Shown here: in pieces, positions 23,700 to 33,905 of the stretch
Layout of the letters: the number at the start of each line of letters is the position of its first letter
Numbering within the stretch: the first letter of the stretch is position 1
Assembly (NCBI GenBank): GCA_947259915.1
Contig: CAMYOC010000023.1
Span: 1 to 38,020, forward strand
Reading direction: 5' to 3'
Source of the DNA: an uncultured Gammaproteobacteria bacterium
Lineage (GTDB): Bacteria > Pseudomonadota > Gammaproteobacteria > Steroidobacterales > XN24
DNA length: 38,020 nt
Notes under the pieces: model-generated
Databases searched by the model: none
What the model was told of the DNA's origin: nothing
The model's input: only the letters and a program-made list of their open reading frames with translations
Program-made: the position numbers and the translations under genes

Positions 23700-26264
23700 T
23701 CAGTCCGCGATCTCGTCTTCCGCGTCGTCCGCTGCGTCACTCTCCTGGGGCAGACCGTCCAGGCCCACCAGCACATCGCCCTCATCGAGCCGTATCAGCC
23801 GCACGCCCTGGGTGTTCCGGCCCATGGTCGAGATTTCACCGACCGGCGTGCGCACCAGGGTGCCGGAGCTGCTGATCAGCACGATCTCGTCCTCGTCCTC
23901 CACCTGCAGCGCGCCAACCAACGGTCCGTTGCGGCCGGCGGTCTGAATCGCGATCAGACCCATGCCGCCGCGGCCCTGGACTGTGTACCCGGACAGCGGC
24001 GTGCGCTTGCCGTAGCCATTCTCGGTCGCGGTCAGAATGTCGCCTTTGTCGACGATGATCAAAGAGATCACGCGCTCGCCCTTGCCCATGCGGATGCCGC
24101 GCACGCCGGCGGCGCCGCGGCCCATCGCGCGCACATCGCTCTCGCGGAAACGGATGGCCTTGCCGCTGGAGGCCAGCAACATGATGTCGCGGCCGCCGTC
24201 GGTCACCGCCACATCGACCAGCGCGTCATCGTCGCGCAGATCCACCGCGATGATGCCGTTGCTGCGCGGCCGCGAGAATGCGGAGAGCGGGGTCTTCTTT
24301 ACCGTGCCGTGTGCAGTGGCCATAAACACGAAGCGATCGTCCTCGTACTCGCGTATCGGCAGCACCGCGCTGATGCGCTCGTCTGCCTCCAACGGCAACA
24401 GATTGACCATCGGTTTGCCACGCGAGCCGCGCCCGGCCTGCGGTAATTCATAGACCTTGAGCCAGTACATCTTGCCGCGGGTCGAGAAACACAGCAGCGT
24501 GTCGTGACTGTTGGCCACGAACAGCTTGTCGACAAAATCTTCCTGTTTCATCCGCGTCGCCGACTTGCCGCGACCGCCCCGGCGCTGAGCCTGGTAGGTG
24601 GCGGTGGGCTGTGCCTTGGCGTAACCGCCATGAGACAGGGTGACGACCATGTCGGCCTCGGGGATGAGGTCTTCCAGGGTCAGATCGACCCGCGCCTCGA
24701 GAATCTCGGTGCGGCGCTCATCACCATAGGCGTCACGCACCTGCTCGAGTTCGCTGCGGATCACACCGGACAGGCGTTCGGGGTTGGAAAGTATATCAAG
24801 TAGATCGTGAATTTTGTCCAGTAATTCTTTGTATTCATTTACTATTTTTTCTTGTTCGAGACCGGTCAGACGATGCAGCCTCAGATCGAGAATCGCCTGG
24901 GCCTGGGTCTCGGACAGTCGATAGCCGCCCTCGACCAGACCGAATTCCGGTGCCAGGTCCTCGGGCCGTGTCGCACGGGCTCCGGTCCGCTCGAGCATGG
25001 TGGTGACCACGCCGGGCGTCCACAGTCGTTCCAGCAGCCCGCTCTTGGCCTCCGCCGGTGACCCGGAGGTCTTGATCAATTGGATCACCGGGTCGATGTT
25101 GGCCAGAGCCACGGCCAGACCTTCCAGTACGTGAGCCCGGTCTCGCGCCTTGCGCAGGTCGAAAATGGTGCGGCGGGTGACGATCTCGCGGCGATGACGC
25201 AGGAAGGCCTCGATCATCTGCTTGAGGTTGAGCAGTCTCGGCTGCCCGTCGACCAGCGACACCATGTTGATGCCGAACACGCTCTGCAACATGGTGTGTT
25301 TGTACAGATTGTTGAGCACGACCTCGGGCACTTCCCCGCGACGCAGCTCGATCACCATGCGCATGCCGTCCTTGTCGGACTCATCACGCAGCTCGGTAAT
25401 GCCCTCGATCTTTTTCTCGCGGACCAGTTCGGCGATCTTCTCGAGCAGCCGGGCTTTGTTCACCTGATAGGGCAGCTCGGTGACGATGATTGCCTGCTTG
25501 CCGCTGCTGCCAACGTCCTCGAATTCGGAGCGCGCACGCACGTAGATGCGACCGCGGCCGGTCTGGTAGGCCTCGAGGATGCCGCTGGCGCCGTTGATGA
25601 TCGCGGCGGTCGGGAAATCCGGCCCCGGCAGGTGCTCCATCAGCTGCACGATGTCCAATGACGGATCATCGATCAGCGCGATACAAGCGGTCACCACTTC
25701 GGTGAGATTGTGCGGCGGGATATTGGTCGCCATACCCACGGCGATACCGGCCGAGCCGTTGATCAGCAGGTTGGGCAGTCGGGTCGGAAGGACGCTGGGC
25801 TCGGATTCGGATTCGTCGTAATTGGAGACAAAATCCACCGTCTCCTTCTCGATGTCGGCCAGCAGCTCGTGGGCGATACGGGCCATGCGCACTTCGGTGT
25901 AGCGCATGGCTGCCGGCGCATCGCCGTCGACCGAGCCGAAGTTGCCCTGGCCGTCCACCAGCATGTAGCGCATCGAGAACGGCTGCGCCATGCGCACGAT
26001 GGTGTCGTAGACCGCCGTGTCACCATGCGGATGGTATTTACCGATGACGTCGCCGACCACGCGGGCGGATTTCTTGTACGCCTTGTTGTAGTCGTTGCCC
26101 AGCTCGCGCATGGCAAAGAGCACGCGGCGATGCACGGGTTTCAGACCGTCTCGGACGTCGGGGAGTGCCCTGCCGACGATCACGCTCATGGCGTAATCGA
26201 GGTAGGACTGTTTCATCTCGTCCTCGAGATTGACGTGGAGGACTTCTCGTGCGACTTCTGCCAT
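23700..26264 (-). CDS. gyrA: DNA gyrase subunit A
   Basis: An 854-residue type II topoisomerase subunit that introduces negative supercoils together with GyrB. The N-terminal [21 protein letters not shown] matches the family. The quinolone-resistance region reads [20 protein letters not shown]: Thr at E. coli position 83 (Ser there, Thr in P. aeruginosa) and Asp at 87. The catalytic Tyr is in [10 protein letters not shown]. The C-terminal pinwheel has the GyrA box QRRGGRG and repeated TxxGxxxR strands. The acidic tail [14 protein letters not shown] is normal. The 5' side (26265-26394) is the probable promoter region; no clear hexamers are claimed. Confidence 0.97.
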   Translation of the reverse strand: MAEVAREVLHVNLEDEMKQSYLDYAMSVIVGRALPDVRDGLKPVHRRVLFAMRELGNDYNKAYKKSARVVGDVIGKYHPHGDTAVYDTIVRMAQPFSMRYMLVDGQGNFGSVDGDAPAAMRYTEVRMARIAHELLADIEKETVDFVSNYDESESEPSVLPTRLPNLLINGSAGIAVGMATNIPPHNLTEVVTACIALIDDPSLDIVQLMEHLPGPDFPTAAIINGASGILEAYQTGRGRIYVRARSEFEDVGSSGKQAIIVTELPYQVNKARLLEKIAELVREKKIEGITELRDESDKDGMRMVIELRRGEVPEVVLNNLYKHTMLQSVFGINMVSLVDGQPRLLNLKQMIEAFLRHRREIVTRRTIFDLRKARDRAHVLEGLAVALANIDPVIQLIKTSGSPAEAKSGLLERLWTPGVVTTMLERTGARATRPEDLAPEFGLVEGGYRLSETQAQAILDLRLHRLTGLEQEKIVNEYKELLDKIHDLLDILSNPERLSGVIRSELEQVRDAYGDERRTEILEARVDLTLEDLIPEADMVVTLSHGGYAKAQPTATYQAQRRGGRGKSATRMKQEDFVDKLFVANSHDTLLCFSTRGKMYWLKVYELPQAGRGSRGKPMVNLLPLEADERISAVLPIREYEDDRFVFMATAHGTVKKTPLSAFSRPRSNGIIAVDLRDDDALVDVAVTDGGRDIMLLASSGKAIRFRESDVRAMGRGAAGVRGIRMGKGERVISLIIVDKGDILTATENGYGKRTPLSGYTVQGRGGMGLIAIQTAGRNGPLVGALQVEDEDEIVLISSSGTLVRTPVGEISTMGRNTQGVRLIRLDEGDVLVGLDGLPQESDAADDAEDEIAD

Positions 26265-26394
26265 ACGGGGAGGCTTGATTTCTCTGGATTTCAGGGTGCC
26301 GGGCCGAGGGGATTTCGGGGGCCTGCAAAAGTGGCATATGTTACCACGTTAGCGGGTCGACGCGGGCTCCGCGGCCCATCAATGGCAGGCTGGA

Positions 26395-27441
26395 TCAGGG
26401 CCGGGCCATCACCGCCGCCAGGGCCTTTGGATCCGGGCTTTCCACGACCCCCTTCTCGGTCACCAGGGCGTCGATCAGGCTCGCCGGCGTGACGTCAAAA
26501 GCCGGATTGGCGAAGCTCACCCCCGCAGGGGCCGCGTCGGCCCCGGTGGCGGCCCAGATTTCGCCGGATTCACGTTCCTCGATCGGAATGTCGTCGCCGC
26601 TGGCGGTGTCCAGATCCACGGTCGAGGATGGCGCCACCACCATCACCCTGGCGCCATGATGGCGCGCACTCAGGGCCAGCCCGTAGGTACCGATCTTGTT
26701 CGCCACGTCGCCATTGGCCGCGACCCTGTCGGCGCCGACGATCAGCCAGGACGGATGCTGGCGCCGGAACATCTGCGACATGGCGGAATCGGCAAGCACC
26801 GTCACCGGGATCCGGTCCCGAGCCAGTTCCCAGGCGGTAAGGCGTGATCCCTGCAGCCACGGCCGGGTTTCCCCCGCGAACACATGTGCGATCTTGCCGG
26901 CCGCCCAGGCTTCGCGGATAACTCCGAGGGCGGTGCCAAAACCCCCGGTGGCCAGCGCGCCCGCGTTGCAGTGGGTCACGACCGCCGAGCGGCCACTGAG
27001 CAAGGCCGCGCCGAGCCGGCCCATCTGGTGGTTCATCTCGATATCTTCCCGGTGGATCGCGCGTGCTTCCGCGAGCGCGGCGCGCCAGGCATCAGCCGAC
27101 GGCGGGCCCGCCGCGCGCCGCACCCGACACAAAGCCCAGGCCAGATTCGCCGCGGTCGGCCGCGCGTCGGCCAGCATCGCCAGGCCACGCTCAAGCGCCC
27201 CCGTATCGGCACCGGCCTGGCGATAGGCGAGTACCGCTCCATAGGCGGCGGCGATGCCGATCGCCGGCGCGCCACGCACGACCATGTCACGGATGGCCGC
27301 GGCGACGTCTTCTACGCCATCCAGCACCAGATAGCGCTCCTCCGCCGGCAATAGTCGCTGGTCCAGCAGGACGCACGCATCATCCCGCCAGTCGGCCGCG
27401 ACGACCGGCTGCCAGGCGTACTCAGTCTCTGTTTCTTGCAT
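26395..27441 (-). CDS. mtnA: Methylthioribose-1-phosphate isomerase
   Basis: A 348-residue enzyme of methionine salvage converting 5-methylthioribose-1-phosphate to the ribulose form. Family marks are [18 protein letters not shown], the catalytic Cys in [21 protein letters not shown], the [18 protein letters not shown] loop, and the catalytic Asp in [20 protein letters not shown]. The start ATG at 27441 has GGGGGC about 7 nt upstream. It is divergent from mtaD, with 111 bp between them that must hold both promoters. No riboswitch-like structure is evident. The next salvage genes (mtnB, C, D) are not in the window. Confidence 0.94.
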   Translation of the reverse strand: MQETETEYAWQPVVAADWRDDACVLLDQRLLPAEERYLVLDGVEDVAAAIRDMVVRGAPAIGIAAAYGAVLAYRQAGADTGALERGLAMLADARPTAANLAWALCRVRRAAGPPSADAWRAALAEARAIHREDIEMNHQMGRLGAALLSGRSAVVTHCNAGALATGGFGTALGVIREAWAAGKIAHVFAGETRPWLQGSRLTAWELARDRIPVTVLADSAMSQMFRRQHPSWLIVGADRVAANGDVANKIGTYGLALSARHHGARVMVVAPSSTVDLDTASGDDIPIEERESGEIWAATGADAAPAGVSFANPAFDVTPASLIDALVTEKGVVESPDPKALAAVMARP

Positions 27442-27552
27442 CTGTAGCCCCCATCCGTTCTCTATTGGATGTCTCTGCCGGAGACGCCTGTGGTCCGGCT
27501 CGCATACAATGCGCGCAGCCCCCGAAGGACGCGCCGCAGGCTGCTACCAAGC

Positions 27553-28884
27553 ATGGAGAAAGTCGACACCCTGATCAACGCCCGCTGGGTCATCCCGGTG
27601 ACGCCGGACTGCGCGCCGCGCGAAGATCACAGCATCGCCGTCCATCACGGGCGAATCGTGGCGCTGCTGCCTGCCGCGGAGGCGGCGGCCCGCTACCAGG
27701 CCAGGGAGACGCTCGAGCGGCCGGATCACGCCCTGCTGCCGGGATTCGTCAACAGCCACACGCACAGCCCGATGAGCCTGCTGCGCGGACTGGCCGATGA
27801 TCTGCCCCTGATGGAATGGTTAAGGCGGCATATCTGGCCGGTCGAGCAGCGCTGGGTCGGACCCGAATTTGTCGCCGACGGTAGTGAGCTGGCGATCGCC
27901 GAGATGCTGCGCGGTGGCACCACCTGCTTCAACGACATGTATTTCTTCCCCGATGTGACCGCCCGCACCGCGGCGCGACTCGGGATGCGCGCAGCGATCG
28001 GCCTGATCGTGCTCGATTCGCCGAGCGCCTGGGCCGAGACGGCCGCGGAATATCTGCACAAGGGACTCGCATTGAACGACGAATACCGTGAGCACCCGCT
28101 GATCAGCACGGCATTCGCCCCGCACGCCCCTTACACCGTCGGCGACGAGGCCCTGATCAAGGTCCGCCAGCTCTCTGATGAACTGGAGCTGCCGATCCAC
28201 ACCCATCTGCATGAGACGGCCGACGAGGTCCGCGCCAGCGAGGCGTCCTGTGGCGAGCGGCCGCTGGCGCGTTTCGCGCGGCTCGGTCTGCTCACGCCGC
28301 TGTTGCAGGCGGTGCACATGACCCAGCTCGACGACGCGGACATCGACCTGGTCGCGCGCACCGGCATCAACGTGATCCACGCACCGGAATCCAACATGAA
28401 GCTGGCCAGCGGCGCCTGTCCTGTGGCGCGCCTGACCGAGGCCGGCGTCAATGTGGCGCTGGGTACGGATAGCGCCGCCAGCAACAACGATCAGGACATG
28501 CTCGGCGAGATGCGCAGCGCCAGTCTGCTGGCCAAACATGTCGCCGGTTCGGCCCAGGCCATGGATGCGGCCAGTACGCTGCGCATGGCGACGATCAATG
28601 GCGCCAACGCGCTGGGGCTGGGCGAGGCCATCGGCTCGCTGGAGCCGGGCAAGTGGGCCGATATCGCCTGCATCGATCTGGCGCGTCTGAATACGCAACC
28701 GGTCTACGACCCGGTCGCACAAATCGTCTATGCGGCGAACCGTGACCAGGTCACGGACGTCTGGGTCGGCGGCCGCCAGCTTCTGGCCGAGGGCCGCCTG
28801 ACACGTATCGATGTGGACGACCTGCTGGCCCGGGCCAGGGCATGGGGTCCGCGCATCACGTCCGACGCGGAGACCCCGGCATGA
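27553..28884 (+). CDS. mtaD: 5'-methylthioadenosine/S-adenosylhomocysteine deaminase (TRZ/ATZ amidohydrolase)
   Basis: A 443-residue metal-dependent amidohydrolase. The first domain ends in the metal ligands [13 protein letters not shown] (His69, His71). Further ligands lie in [11 protein letters not shown] and [10 protein letters not shown], and the catalytic Asp is in [11 protein letters not shown]. In this gene order (next to mtnA, before ubiG) pseudomonads deaminate methylthioadenosine to methylthioinosine as part of salvage. The start at 27553 gives a normal N-terminus; the open frame upstream is not conserved-looking. Its stop overlaps the ubiG start as ATGA. Guanine or chlorohydrolase-type relatives share the fold, so substrate is assigned from context. 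Confidence 0.88.
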   Translation: MEKVDTLINARWVIPVTPDCAPREDHSIAVHHGRIVALLPAAEAAARYQARETLERPDHALLPGFVNSHTHSPMSLLRGLADDLPLMEWLRRHIWPVEQRWVGPEFVADGSELAIAEMLRGGTTCFNDMYFFPDVTARTAARLGMRAAIGLIVLDSPSAWAETAAEYLHKGLALNDEYREHPLISTAFAPHAPYTVGDEALIKVRQLSDELELPIHTHLHETADEVRASEASCGERPLARFARLGLLTPLLQAVHMTQLDDADIDLVARTGINVIHAPESNMKLASGACPVARLTEAGVNVALGTDSAASNNDQDMLGEMRSASLLAKHVAGSAQAMDAASTLRMATINGANALGLGEAIGSLEPGKWADIACIDLARLNTQPVYDPVAQIVYAANRDQVTDVWVGGRQLLAEGRLTRIDVDDLLARARAWGPRITSDAETPA

Positions 28885-29600
28885 ACGCAGAAACGCAGCC
28901 CAATGTCGACCTGCAGGAGATCGCCAAATTCGATGGCCTGGCCGAACGCTGGTGGGATCCGGACGGTGATTTCCGCCCCCTCCACGATATCAATCCTGCC
29001 CGTCTCGAGTACATCAATACCAGGGCTCCACTGATGGGCCGGGCCGTTCTGGACATCGGCTGTGGCGGTGGCATCCTCGCCGAGAGCATGGCCGCAAAGG
29101 GTGCCCGGGTCAGCGCCATCGACATGGCCGAGGCGCCGCTGGCGGTGGCGAGACTGCATCGTGAAAAAGGCGGCGTCGAGGTGGACTACCGCAAGCACAC
29201 AGCGGAACAGGAGGCCGCCTCGGGTCGCTGTTATGACGTGGTCACCTGTCTCGAGATGCTCGAGCACGTGCCGGACCCGGCCTCGGTCGTCCAGGCCTGC
29301 CGGGATCTTGTGCGCCCGGGCGGACACCTGTTTTTCTCCACCATTAATCGAAATCCGAAGTCATTCCTGATGGCGATCGTCGGCGCCGAATACGTACTGC
29401 GGTTGCTGCCTCGGGGGACCCATGAGTACGCGAAATTGATCAAGCCCTCCGAGCTCGCACACTGGATGCGCAGCTCCGGTCTCGAGATGGCGGAAGCGAC
29501 CGGCATGCACTACAACCCGCTCACCCGTATCTGCACCCTGGGCGGCAACCTGGACGTCAATTATCTGGTGCACGCGCGCCGCCCCGCCGATGACGCGTAA
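28881..29600 (+). CDS. ubiG: Ubiquinone biosynthesis O-methyltransferase
   Basis: A 239-residue SAM-dependent methyltransferase carrying out both O-methylations of ubiquinone synthesis. Conserved parts: [33 protein letters not shown] at the N-terminus, SAM motif [17 protein letters not shown] (about 56-71), [32 protein letters not shown] and [20 protein letters not shown]. The ATG overlaps the mtaD stop by 4 bp (ATGA), so it is translationally coupled. Its presence indicates ubiquinone-based respiration. Confidence 0.96.
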   Translation: MNAETQPNVDLQEIAKFDGLAERWWDPDGDFRPLHDINPARLEYINTRAPLMGRAVLDIGCGGGILAESMAAKGARVSAIDMAEAPLAVARLHREKGGVEVDYRKHTAEQEAASGRCYDVVTCLEMLEHVPDPASVVQACRDLVRPGGHLFFSTINRNPKSFLMAIVGAEYVLRLLPRGTHEYAKLIKPSELAHWMRSSGLEMAEATGMHYNPLTRICTLGGNLDVNYLVHARRPADDA

Positions 29601-30306
29601 CACCCGCACATTGCGCGCGCTGCTGCTGGACCTCGACGGCACCCTGGCCGACACGGCGCCCGATCTGGCGGCGGCCCTCAATGCGGTGCGTGTCGAAGAG
29701 GGCTACGCGCCGCTGTCCCTGGACGAAATCCGCGCCTTTGTTTCCCACGGCGCGCCGCAGCTGGTGCGTCTGGGTTTTGGTGAGGACCTGATCGAAGACG
29801 AGTTCGAGCGGCTGCGCCTTCGTCTGCTCGATCACTACAGCCAGGCGGTGTGCACCCACACCACGCTGTTCCCCGGCTTTGACGTGGTATTGCGCTCGCT
29901 CGAGGAACAGGGCCACCGCTGGGGGGTGGTCACCAACAAACCCGGCTGGTTGACCGACCCGCTGATGGCGGCGTTGGGCCTGACCGGGCGCGCCGGCAGT
30001 ATCATCAGTGGTGATACGCTTGCGCAAAGAAAACCGCATCCGGCGCCGCTGTTACACGCTGCCGAGCAGATTGAAGTCGAGGCTGAAGCCTGTATCTATG
30101 TAGGCGACGCCAGGCGTGACATCGAAGCCGGGCTGGCGGCGGGCATGTACACGGTCGCTGTGCGTTGGGGCTATATCCCGCCCGGAGACAGTGCCGATGA
30201 CTGGGACGCCCACCGGGTGATCGACCAACCCGCGGAATTGATGGAGTTACTCATGCAGACGGACGGCGGAGTCACGGATGGACTGGCGACAATACCTCTC
30301 GCCTGA
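29590..30306 (+). CDS. mupP: HAD phosphatase, MupP/phosphoglycolate phosphatase family
   Basis: A 238-residue haloacid-dehalogenase-type phosphatase. Motif I is [16 protein letters not shown] with both aspartates, motif II is VVTNKPG, the Lys of motif III is in [11 protein letters not shown], and motif IV is [12 protein letters not shown]. It overlaps ubiG by 11 bp. In Pseudomonas the gene at this place (after ubiG, before the yciK-like gene) is MupP, N-acetylmuramate-6-phosphate phosphatase of cell-wall recycling; older annotations call it Gph. The choice of MupP rests on synteny, not on a distinguishing residue, and no other recycling gene is nearby. Confidence 0.82.
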   Translation: MTRNTRTLRALLLDLDGTLADTAPDLAAALNAVRVEEGYAPLSLDEIRAFVSHGAPQLVRLGFGEDLIEDEFERLRLRLLDHYSQAVCTHTTLFPGFDVVLRSLEEQGHRWGVVTNKPGWLTDPLMAALGLTGRAGSIISGDTLAQRKPHPAPLLHAAEQIEVEAEACIYVGDARRDIEAGLAAGMYTVAVRWGYIPPGDSADDWDAHRVIDQPAELMELLMQTDGGVTDGLATIPLA

Positions 30307-31609
30307 GATCCTGGCCTGGCTGGTGCCTGCCGCCGGCGGCTTGCTGCTGGGCGTGCTGGTTGCCAGCCTGGTGGCGCTGCGACGCATCGGTCTTTTGCGC
30401 ACCGAGCTTGCGGTGCGCGATACCCGGATAAAGGATCAGGAGGCGCTGGACCAGGAGCGCCACGAAGCGCTGCAGCGGGCGGAGGAGAAGCTCGCCGCTA
30501 CCTTCGGCAACATGGCCAATCAATCGCTGCGCGACAATAGCGAGAATTTCCTAAAACTCGCCCGCGAGCATCTGGGCCAGCATCAGGAAAAGGCCAGCGG
30601 CGACCTGCAGGAGCGGCAGAAAGCGATCGAGACCCTGATCAACCCGATCCGCGAGGCCCTGCAAAAAACCGAACACCAGATTGCTGAGGTGGAGAAGGAA
30701 CGCCGCCAGGCATACGGCAGCATCCGCGAGCAGCTTGCCAACATGAGCGCCGGCCAGGCCTCACTGCAGGCCGAGACACGCAACCTGGTCAACGCGCTGC
30801 GGCGGCCGGAAGTGCGCGGTCAATGGGGTGAGCTGACGCTGCGGCGTCTGGCCGAGCTGGCTGGCATGGTCGAGTACTGCGACTTTTACGAGCAGGAGAC
30901 AAGCGACGGTGCCGAGGGACGGATGCGTCCCGACATGATCATCCGTATGCCCAACGGCCGCGAGTTGATCGTCGACGTGAAGACGCCGCTGGACGCCTAC
31001 CTCAACGCGATGGAAGCCAGCGACGACGTGGCCCGCGAAGCGGCGTTAAAAAAACATGCGGAGAATGTCCGCGACCGTGTGCGCGAGCTGTCATTGAAGT
31101 CCTACTGGTCCCGTTTCGAGCGCAGCCCCGAGTTCGTCATCTTGTTTATCCCCGGTGACCAGTTCCTGTCGGCAGCGCTGCAGCGTCTGCCAAATTTGCT
31201 CGAGGAAGCGCTGCATAAAAAGGTGATCCTGGCTACTCCGACCAGCCTGGTCGCACTGCTCAAAGCGGTCGCCTACGGTTGGCGCCAGGTGGCGCTGGAA
31301 GAGAATGCGAAAAAGATCCAGGCCATGGGCGAAGAACTGCACCGGCGTCTCGGGGTGTTTAGCGGTCATCTGTCCAAGCTTGGCCGGCAGCTCGGCTCCA
31401 GCGTCGATTCGTACAATGCCGCGGTCGGTTCGCTGGAACGCAATGTGCTGCCCGGCGCACGCAAGTTCACCGAGCTCGGCGTGTCCAGCCGCCGGGATAT
31501 CGAGGTAATCAATCCGGTGGAGAGCGTGCCGCGGCGACCCGACCTGGCGACAGACGATCTGCCCGACGCGCCCGCGCCGCTCGTTCCGCCCGCCACCAAA
31601 CCCGAATGA
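30278..31609 (+). CDS. rmuC: RmuC family DNA recombination protein
   Basis: A 443-residue protein with an N-terminal membrane anchor (LAWLVPAAGGLLLGVLVASLVAL), a long coiled coil of about 150 residues (LAVRDTRIKDQEALDQERHE through EKERRQAYGSIREQL), then the RmuC core: RGQWGELTLRRLAELAGM, RPDMIIRMPNGRELIVDVKTPLDAY (a PD-(D/E)XK-like nuclease signature), ATPTSLVALLKAVAYGWRQ. RmuC is linked to limiting recombination at inverted repeats, but its reaction is unproven. The ATG at 30278 has GGAG 6 nt upstream and overlaps mupP by 29 bp. The C-terminal Pro-rich tail is likely disordered. It overlaps the next gene by ATGA. Confidence 0.92.
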   Translation: MDWRQYLSPEILAWLVPAAGGLLLGVLVASLVALRRIGLLRTELAVRDTRIKDQEALDQERHEALQRAEEKLAATFGNMANQSLRDNSENFLKLAREHLGQHQEKASGDLQERQKAIETLINPIREALQKTEHQIAEVEKERRQAYGSIREQLANMSAGQASLQAETRNLVNALRRPEVRGQWGELTLRRLAELAGMVEYCDFYEQETSDGAEGRMRPDMIIRMPNGRELIVDVKTPLDAYLNAMEASDDVAREAALKKHAENVRDRVRELSLKSYWSRFERSPEFVILFIPGDQFLSAALQRLPNLLEEALHKKVILATPTSLVALLKAVAYGWRQVALEENAKKIQAMGEELHRRLGVFSGHLSKLGRQLGSSVDSYNAAVGSLERNVLPGARKFTELGVSSRRDIEVINPVESVPRRPDLATDDLPDAPAPLVPPATKPE

Positions 31610-32397
31610 GCCGCTTTAGTCAGGACCCGGTGCCCGAGGTAGCCGAGGGCTCCGCCGCCTATTACACGCTGTTGTTTACGCCGACGGTAAAGCGCGAGGC
31701 GGTCACTGCGCTGTTTGCGCTGCACCGGGAATTCGACGAAATCACGACCCGGCGCGGCGAGCCCGGCGTGGCGCAGGTCAAACTGCAATGGTGGGATGAT
31801 GAAATCCGGCGGCTCGCCGCGGGCGAGCCCCGCCATCCGGTCACGCAGGCCCTGGTCGATCAGGCTTCGGTGCCCGGGAGCCGCGAGCTGCTCCTGGAAA
31901 TGGTGGCATGCACGTCCGCGCTGGGCGGCGCGCTGCAGGAAGCGGCACTGGATCGCGCGGTGGAACTCGAATGCCGTCGTAGCGCGGCTCTGATGGGCGC
32001 GATGGCCCGCCTGCTGATCGACGAGGATGACGCCGATGACGACATCCTGGTGCCCGCACGGAGCATCGGCGCTGGCGCCCGGTTGTGCGCGCTGCTGCGC
32101 CAGGAACCCGGGCTGGCGCCCTCTCGCGCGCAGCTGGCTATCGAGGCGCGGGACGCGCTGGCTCAGGGCCTGATGAGCATCCCGGCAGATTGTCGCGCGC
32201 GCCTCGGCCCGCTCATGGTCTATGGTCAGATACACCGCTTGCGCTTGCGCCGTCTCGACCGGACCGATGCTCGACCGACCCGTCTCGCAAACGCACTCGC
32301 TACACTGACAGAGGTCGTAGCCGCATGGCGCACCGCGCGGCGCGCCGCGCGCGCGACCGTACCGCCACCTGTCCGGGGACTTGAACATGAATCCTGA
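31606..32397 (+). CDS. Squalene/phytoene synthase-like protein, probably not a prenyl synthase
   Basis: A 263-residue, mostly helical protein of the trans-isoprenyl diphosphate synthase (head-to-head) fold. The recognisable part is YYTLLFTPTVKREAVTALFALHREFDEITTRRGEP, followed by QVKLQWWDDEIRRL. The first Asp-rich motif of active enzymes (DxxxD) is degenerate and the second (QLxNDxxD) is not seen; the NDUFAF6-type relatives, complex I assembly factors in mitochondria, lose the same residues. No carotenoid or hopanoid gene is nearby. It overlaps rmuC by 4 bp and the next gene by 11 bp, and shares an operon with ubiG, so a role in quinone or respiratory-complex assembly is a reasonable guess. 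Confidence 0.8.
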   Translation: MSRFSQDPVPEVAEGSAAYYTLLFTPTVKREAVTALFALHREFDEITTRRGEPGVAQVKLQWWDDEIRRLAAGEPRHPVTQALVDQASVPGSRELLLEMVACTSALGGALQEAALDRAVELECRRSAALMGAMARLLIDEDDADDDILVPARSIGAGARLCALLRQEPGLAPSRAQLAIEARDALAQGLMSIPADCRARLGPLMVYGQIHRLRLRRLDRTDARPTRLANALATLTEVVAAWRTARRAARATVPPPVRGLEHES

Positions 32398-33142
32398 AAA
32401 AATGCCCGACTACACGCCTCGCGACACGCTGCTCGACGAGCGCGTGATTATGGTGACGGGCGCCAGCGCCGGCATCGGTGCCGCCCTCGCCCGCCGCGCG
32501 GCCAGTCTTGGCGCCACAGTCGTGTTGCTCGGCCGCTCGGTACCGCGTCTCGAGGCGGTCTACGACGAAATCGAAAATGGCGGCGGCCCGCGACCCGGCA
32601 TTTTTGTGATGGACCTGCTGAGCGCGGCCGCGCCACAATACGAACAATTGTTCGATGCGGTCGCCGACGCCTATGGCCGGCTGGACGGTCTGGTCCATTG
32701 CGCCGGCATGCTCGGCGATCGCTCGCCGATCGAGCATTACGACGTCAGCGTATGGCAACAGGTCATGCAGCTCAATGTCACCGCCCCGTTCATCCTGACC
32801 CGCACGATGTTTCCGCTGCTGAGACGATCCGGCGACGCCTCTGTGATATTCACTTCCAGCGGCGTGGGCCGACAGGGCCGCGCCTTTTGGGGAGCCTACG
32901 CGGTATCCAAGTTCGCCACCGAAGGCATGATGGAAGTACTGGCTTCGGAGCTCAACGAAGACGGACCGATCCGCTGTAATGCGGTCAATCCAGGGGCGAC
33001 GCGGACCGCGATGCGCCGCGCCGCCTATCCCGGCGAGGATCCGGATCAACTGAAAACGCCCGAGGAGATTCTCGGTCCCTATCTCTACCTGCTCGGTCCC
33101 GACGGCCGGGGCGTCAACGGTGACTCCTTTGACGCACAATGA
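32387..33142 (+). CDS. YciK-like short-chain dehydrogenase
   Basis: A 251-residue NAD(P)-dependent SDR oxidoreductase. ATG 32387 is chosen over a TTG two codons earlier; GGGGA lies 8 nt upstream. Motifs: the cofactor loop MVTGASAGIGAALARRA, LVHCAGMLG (NAAG equivalent), LNVTAPFILTR, the catalytic Ser in FTSSGVGRQGRAFWGAY with Tyr and Lys in the YAVSK segment, and NPGATRTAMRR. The YciK family has no settled substrate. In Pseudomonas the same family follows mupP directly; here two genes intervene. Its 3' end overlaps the convergent glycosylase gene by 29 bp. Confidence 0.9.
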   Translation: MNPEKMPDYTPRDTLLDERVIMVTGASAGIGAALARRAASLGATVVLLGRSVPRLEAVYDEIENGGGPRPGIFVMDLLSAAAPQYEQLFDAVADAYGRLDGLVHCAGMLGDRSPIEHYDVSVWQQVMQLNVTAPFILTRTMFPLLRRSGDASVIFTSSGVGRQGRAFWGAYAVSKFATEGMMEVLASELNEDGPIRCNAVNPGATRTAMRRAAYPGEDPDQLKTPEEILGPYLYLLGPDGRGVNGDSFDAQ

Positions 33143-33905
33143 GCTCCGTCGCCGGATAGGTGCAGCCGCCACGTAGCGGACATCCGTCGCACAAGGGGCG
33201 AACACGACAGCGCTGTTTGCCGTGCTCGATGATCAATGCATGGAGCTCGCCCAGCAGGACCACATCCGGCCCGGTCAGTGTCTCGACTCGCTGACGCAGC
33301 ATTTCGTAGCCTCGCCGGTTCGCGGCCACCTCGCCAAAACCGAGTCGGGCCAGCAGTCTGCGCGTATAGGCGTCGACGACGAACACCGGGCGACCGAGCG
33401 CATAGAGCAGGATGCAATCGGCGGTCTCCGGACCGATGCCATGCAGCTCCAGCAGCGACTCGCGCAGGGTTTCCGTCTGCTGATGCTGCAGACCGGCCAT
33501 CTCGCCCGCATCCAGCCACCAGCGGCTGAACTCCCTCACCCTGCGCGCCTTTTGCCGATAGCAGCCAGCCGGCCGTAGCAGCGCCTCCAGCGTCGCAGTG
33601 CGGGCTGCCGCCAGACCATCCGACCGCAACAGATCGCGGCTGCGCAAAGCCTCGATCGCGCGGGCTGCGTTGTTCCAGTTGGTGTTTTGTACGAGGATCG
33701 CGCCGAGACAGATCTCGAACGGAGTCTGGCCCGGCCACCAGTCCTGGATCCCGTAGGCCTTGGCCAACGTCCCGATCAGCCGCTCAAGCCGCGGTGCGTC
33801 GAGCTGCGTCAGCGCTGTCTTCAGCGTCGCCGGTTCCGTACCCGGGCCGGCCGCGCCCGGGGCTTGGGTTGACGCCGCGGCGGCGGCTGTCCGCCCGCGC
33901 GACAC
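33114..33905 (-). CDS. HhH-GPD DNA glycosylase, MagIII-like endonuclease III family (start uncertain)
   Basis: A base-excision repair glycosylase. The conserved part begins near [36 protein letters not shown]. The helix-hairpin-helix reads [17 protein letters not shown]: Glu and Asp replace the Lys and Asn of E. coli Nth (GRKTAN), so no beta-lyase activity is expected, as in H. pylori MagIII. The catalytic Asp is in [15 protein letters not shown]. The C-terminal iron-sulfur cysteines are C-X5-C-X2-C-X5-C ([16 protein letters not shown]), one residue shorter in the first gap than in Nth. The start is unclear. The GTG at 33905 is the nearest conventional codon that keeps the first helix; it overlaps rluB by 85 bp. 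A TTG at 33767 would cut that helix. Confidence 0.8.
   Translation of the reverse strand: MSRGRTAAAAASTQAPGAAGPGTEPATLKTALTQLDAPRLERLIGTLAKAYGIQDWWPGQTPFEICLGAILVQNTNWNNAARAIEALRSRDLLRSDGLAAARTATLEALLRPAGCYRQKARRVREFSRWWLDAGEMAGLQHQQTETLRESLLELHGIGPETADCILLYALGRPVFVVDAYTRRLLARLGFGEVAANRRGYEMLRQRVETLTGPDVVLLGELHALIIEHGKQRCRVRPLCDGCPLRGGCTYPATELIVRQRSHR

Noticed and set aside
27442..27552. SAM or SAH riboswitch between mtnA and mtaD
   Set aside because: The 111-bp divergent gap shows no suitable stem arrangement or T-tract terminator.
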